From positions 31,276 to 38,277 of the forward strand of contig PAWP01000004.1 in assembly GCA_002714125.1 (NCBI GenBank): 7,002 bases of DNA. Reading direction: 5' to 3'. Under the pieces are notes generated by a model. The model was not told where the DNA came from. It searched no databases and was given only the letters and a program-made list of their open reading frames with translations. Below are positions 5,934-7,002 of the stretch, one piece after another. Both the position numbers and the translations under genes were made by a program. Source of the stretch: Gammaproteobacteria bacterium (GTDB taxonomy: Bacteria > Pseudomonadota > Gammaproteobacteria > Pseudomonadales > Azotimanducaceae_A). Position 1 is the first letter of the stretch, and every line of letters begins with the position of its first letter.

Positions 5934-7002
5934 CGCCCACCAGCAACTCGGTACCAGCGCGCTACATGCGGGGCGGAACGAGCAAAGGTCTCTTTCTTGA
6001 TCCAGCTGTTTTGCCTAATGCGGGTCCTGACCGCGACGCGCTGCTGGCCGCCCTGATCGGCAGCCCGGATCCCTATGGCCGGCAGCTAGACGGCCTAGGG
6101 GCAGCCACTTCCAGTACCAGCAAGGTATGCCTGGTAGCGCGCTCCAATCGTGTCGACGCAGATGTCGATTTCACCTTTGGTCACATCGACATCGCTAGTG
6201 GGCAAATTGACTACTCCGGCAACTGCGGGAACCTCTCTGCTGCAGTTGGCGTCTATGCAATCGAAGCAGGGCTCATTACCCCAGTACCTCCCGTTACCAA
6301 AGTCAGAGTCTGGCAAACCAACCTTGCGAGGCACCTCGCGGTACATGTCCCGGTGACCGGCAACGGTGACGTCATCAGCCGGGGCGATACCCAAATTGCA
6401 GGGGTGCCGAGATGTGGTGCAGAAATTAAGGTCGACTTTCTGTTGCCAGGCTACGACGACGCTGGCCACGTATTACCAACGGGCGAGACTGTGACAGAAA
6501 TCAGCGATGGCACATCAAAGATCGAAGCATCATTGGTACACGCCGGCAACGCAACAGTGTTTGTGCGCGCCCGAGACCTTGGCCTGTCGGGAAGCGAGTT
6601 GCCGGCAACCATTGAAGACAATACTGAGGTTAAGACCCGACTCGAGAACCTCCGCTGCGCCGGCGCCGTGGCGATGGGGTTAGGCGAGAACGACGCGTGG
6701 GTCCATCAACACCGACCCGCGACGCCCAAAATTGCGCTGGTAGCACCGCCAGCGCCGTACACGACAAGTGACGGCACTACATTGTCAGAAAAGCAAATCG
6801 ACATACGCTCTCGCATAATGTCTATGGGACTAGCCCATCACACCTACACCGGTACAGGCGCCATAGCGATTGCAGTTGCCGCGCGCATCCCCGGTACGCT
6901 TGTCCAGGAATGCACGGCAGCGGGCGGGGTATTGAGGATTGGTCACCCCGCCGGCGTGCTGCCCGCAGCCGCCGAGATGCGGCCAGGAAAACGGCCAGTT
7001 GC
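5930..7002 (+). CDS. PrpF-family isomerase (2-methylaconitate / 4-oxalomesaconate type), 3' partial
   Basis: The reading frame is open from the ATG at 5930 to the window end: 357 residues of a family usually near 390. PrpF-fold enzymes move a double bond or isomerise small tricarboxylates, such as 2-methylaconitate in the methylcitrate cycle (PrpF), 4-oxalomesaconate (GalD-type) or methylitaconate. Hallmarks seen: ARYMRGGTSKGLFL (10-23), GSPDPYGRQLDGLGAATSSTSK (44-65) with Lys65, and DYSGNCGNLSAAVG (94-107) with Cys99; these match the Lys and Cys proposed as catalytic in the family. Later landmarks are the LRCAGAVAMGL segment (241-251), the HHTYTGTGAIA segment (303-313), and GVLRIGHPAG (333-342). 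The ATG overlaps the trhO TGA by four bases, so it is probably co-translated. No prpB, prpC or acnD is visible, so the substrate cannot be chosen and no specific symbol is given. It is truncated only by the window edge. Confidence 0.93.
   Translation, partial: MTPTSNSVPARYMRGGTSKGLFLDPAVLPNAGPDRDALLAALIGSPDPYGRQLDGLGAATSSTSKVCLVARSNRVDADVDFTFGHIDIASGQIDYSGNCGNLSAAVGVYAIEAGLITPVPPVTKVRVWQTNLARHLAVHVPVTGNGDVISRGDTQIAGVPRCGAEIKVDFLLPGYDDAGHVLPTGETVTEISDGTSKIEASLVHAGNATVFVRARDLGLSGSELPATIEDNTEVKTRLENLRCAGAVAMGLGENDAWVHQHRPATPKIALVAPPAPYTTSDGTTLSEKQIDIRSRIMSMGLAHHTYTGTGAIAIAVAARIPGTLVQECTAAGGVLRIGHPAGVLPAAAEMRPGKRPV

Noticed and set aside
6095..6469. 124-residue minus-strand ORF
   Set aside because: It is antisense to the conserved core of the PrpF-family gene and is a shadow frame.
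1..7002. CRISPR array, tRNA, rRNA, insertion sequence or phage module
   Set aside because: No regularly spaced direct repeats, no cloverleaf-type sequence, and no transposase or integrase motif was found on either strand.

Overview
The window comes from a bacterium of moderately high GC (mid-50s percent by eye). It uses Shine-Dalgarno starts, ATG/GTG/TTG initiation and short coding overlaps. It very probably makes selenocysteine, because one gene carries an in-frame TGA exactly at the U of a U-G-S-C redox motif. A proteobacterium is the most natural reading (TrhO, PrpF family, mEH-type epoxide hydrolase, UGSC protein), but the lineage is inference. The many decayed genes would suit a host-associated or otherwise streamlining genome, also inference.

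Positions 1-700: a decayed minus-strand alpha/beta-hydrolase (kynurenine formamidase-like) remnant, then the leader of the next gene. Positions 709-1845 (+): an intact soluble epoxide hydrolase of the microsomal EH type. Positions 1863-2265 (-): a broken VOC/glyoxalase-fold gene interrupted by frameshifts and TAG codons. Positions 2278-3947 (-): the most interesting unit, a conserved ~366-residue protein followed by a 173-residue UGSC-family selenoprotein. Standard gene callers split the selenoprotein into two short ORFs at its Sec codon. A hairpin just past the TGA has the spacing and loop of a bacterial SECIS element. The VOC remnant starts just after the selenoprotein and was probably once the third gene of this operon.

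Positions 3952-4287 are a mostly empty divergent promoter region. Positions 4288-7002 (+) hold a tightly coupled operon: an FMN nitroreductase-family protein, TrhO (tRNA U34 hydroxylase) and a PrpF-family isomerase that runs off the window. Each junction is a 4-base stop/start overlap.

How the parts work together: the right-hand operon is co-translated, but its three products have no obvious shared pathway. The left half looks like accessory small-molecule metabolism (epoxide, formamide/ester, glyoxalase-like and thiol/selenol redox enzymes), partly lost to decay. No tRNA, rRNA, CRISPR array, insertion sequence or phage gene was seen.
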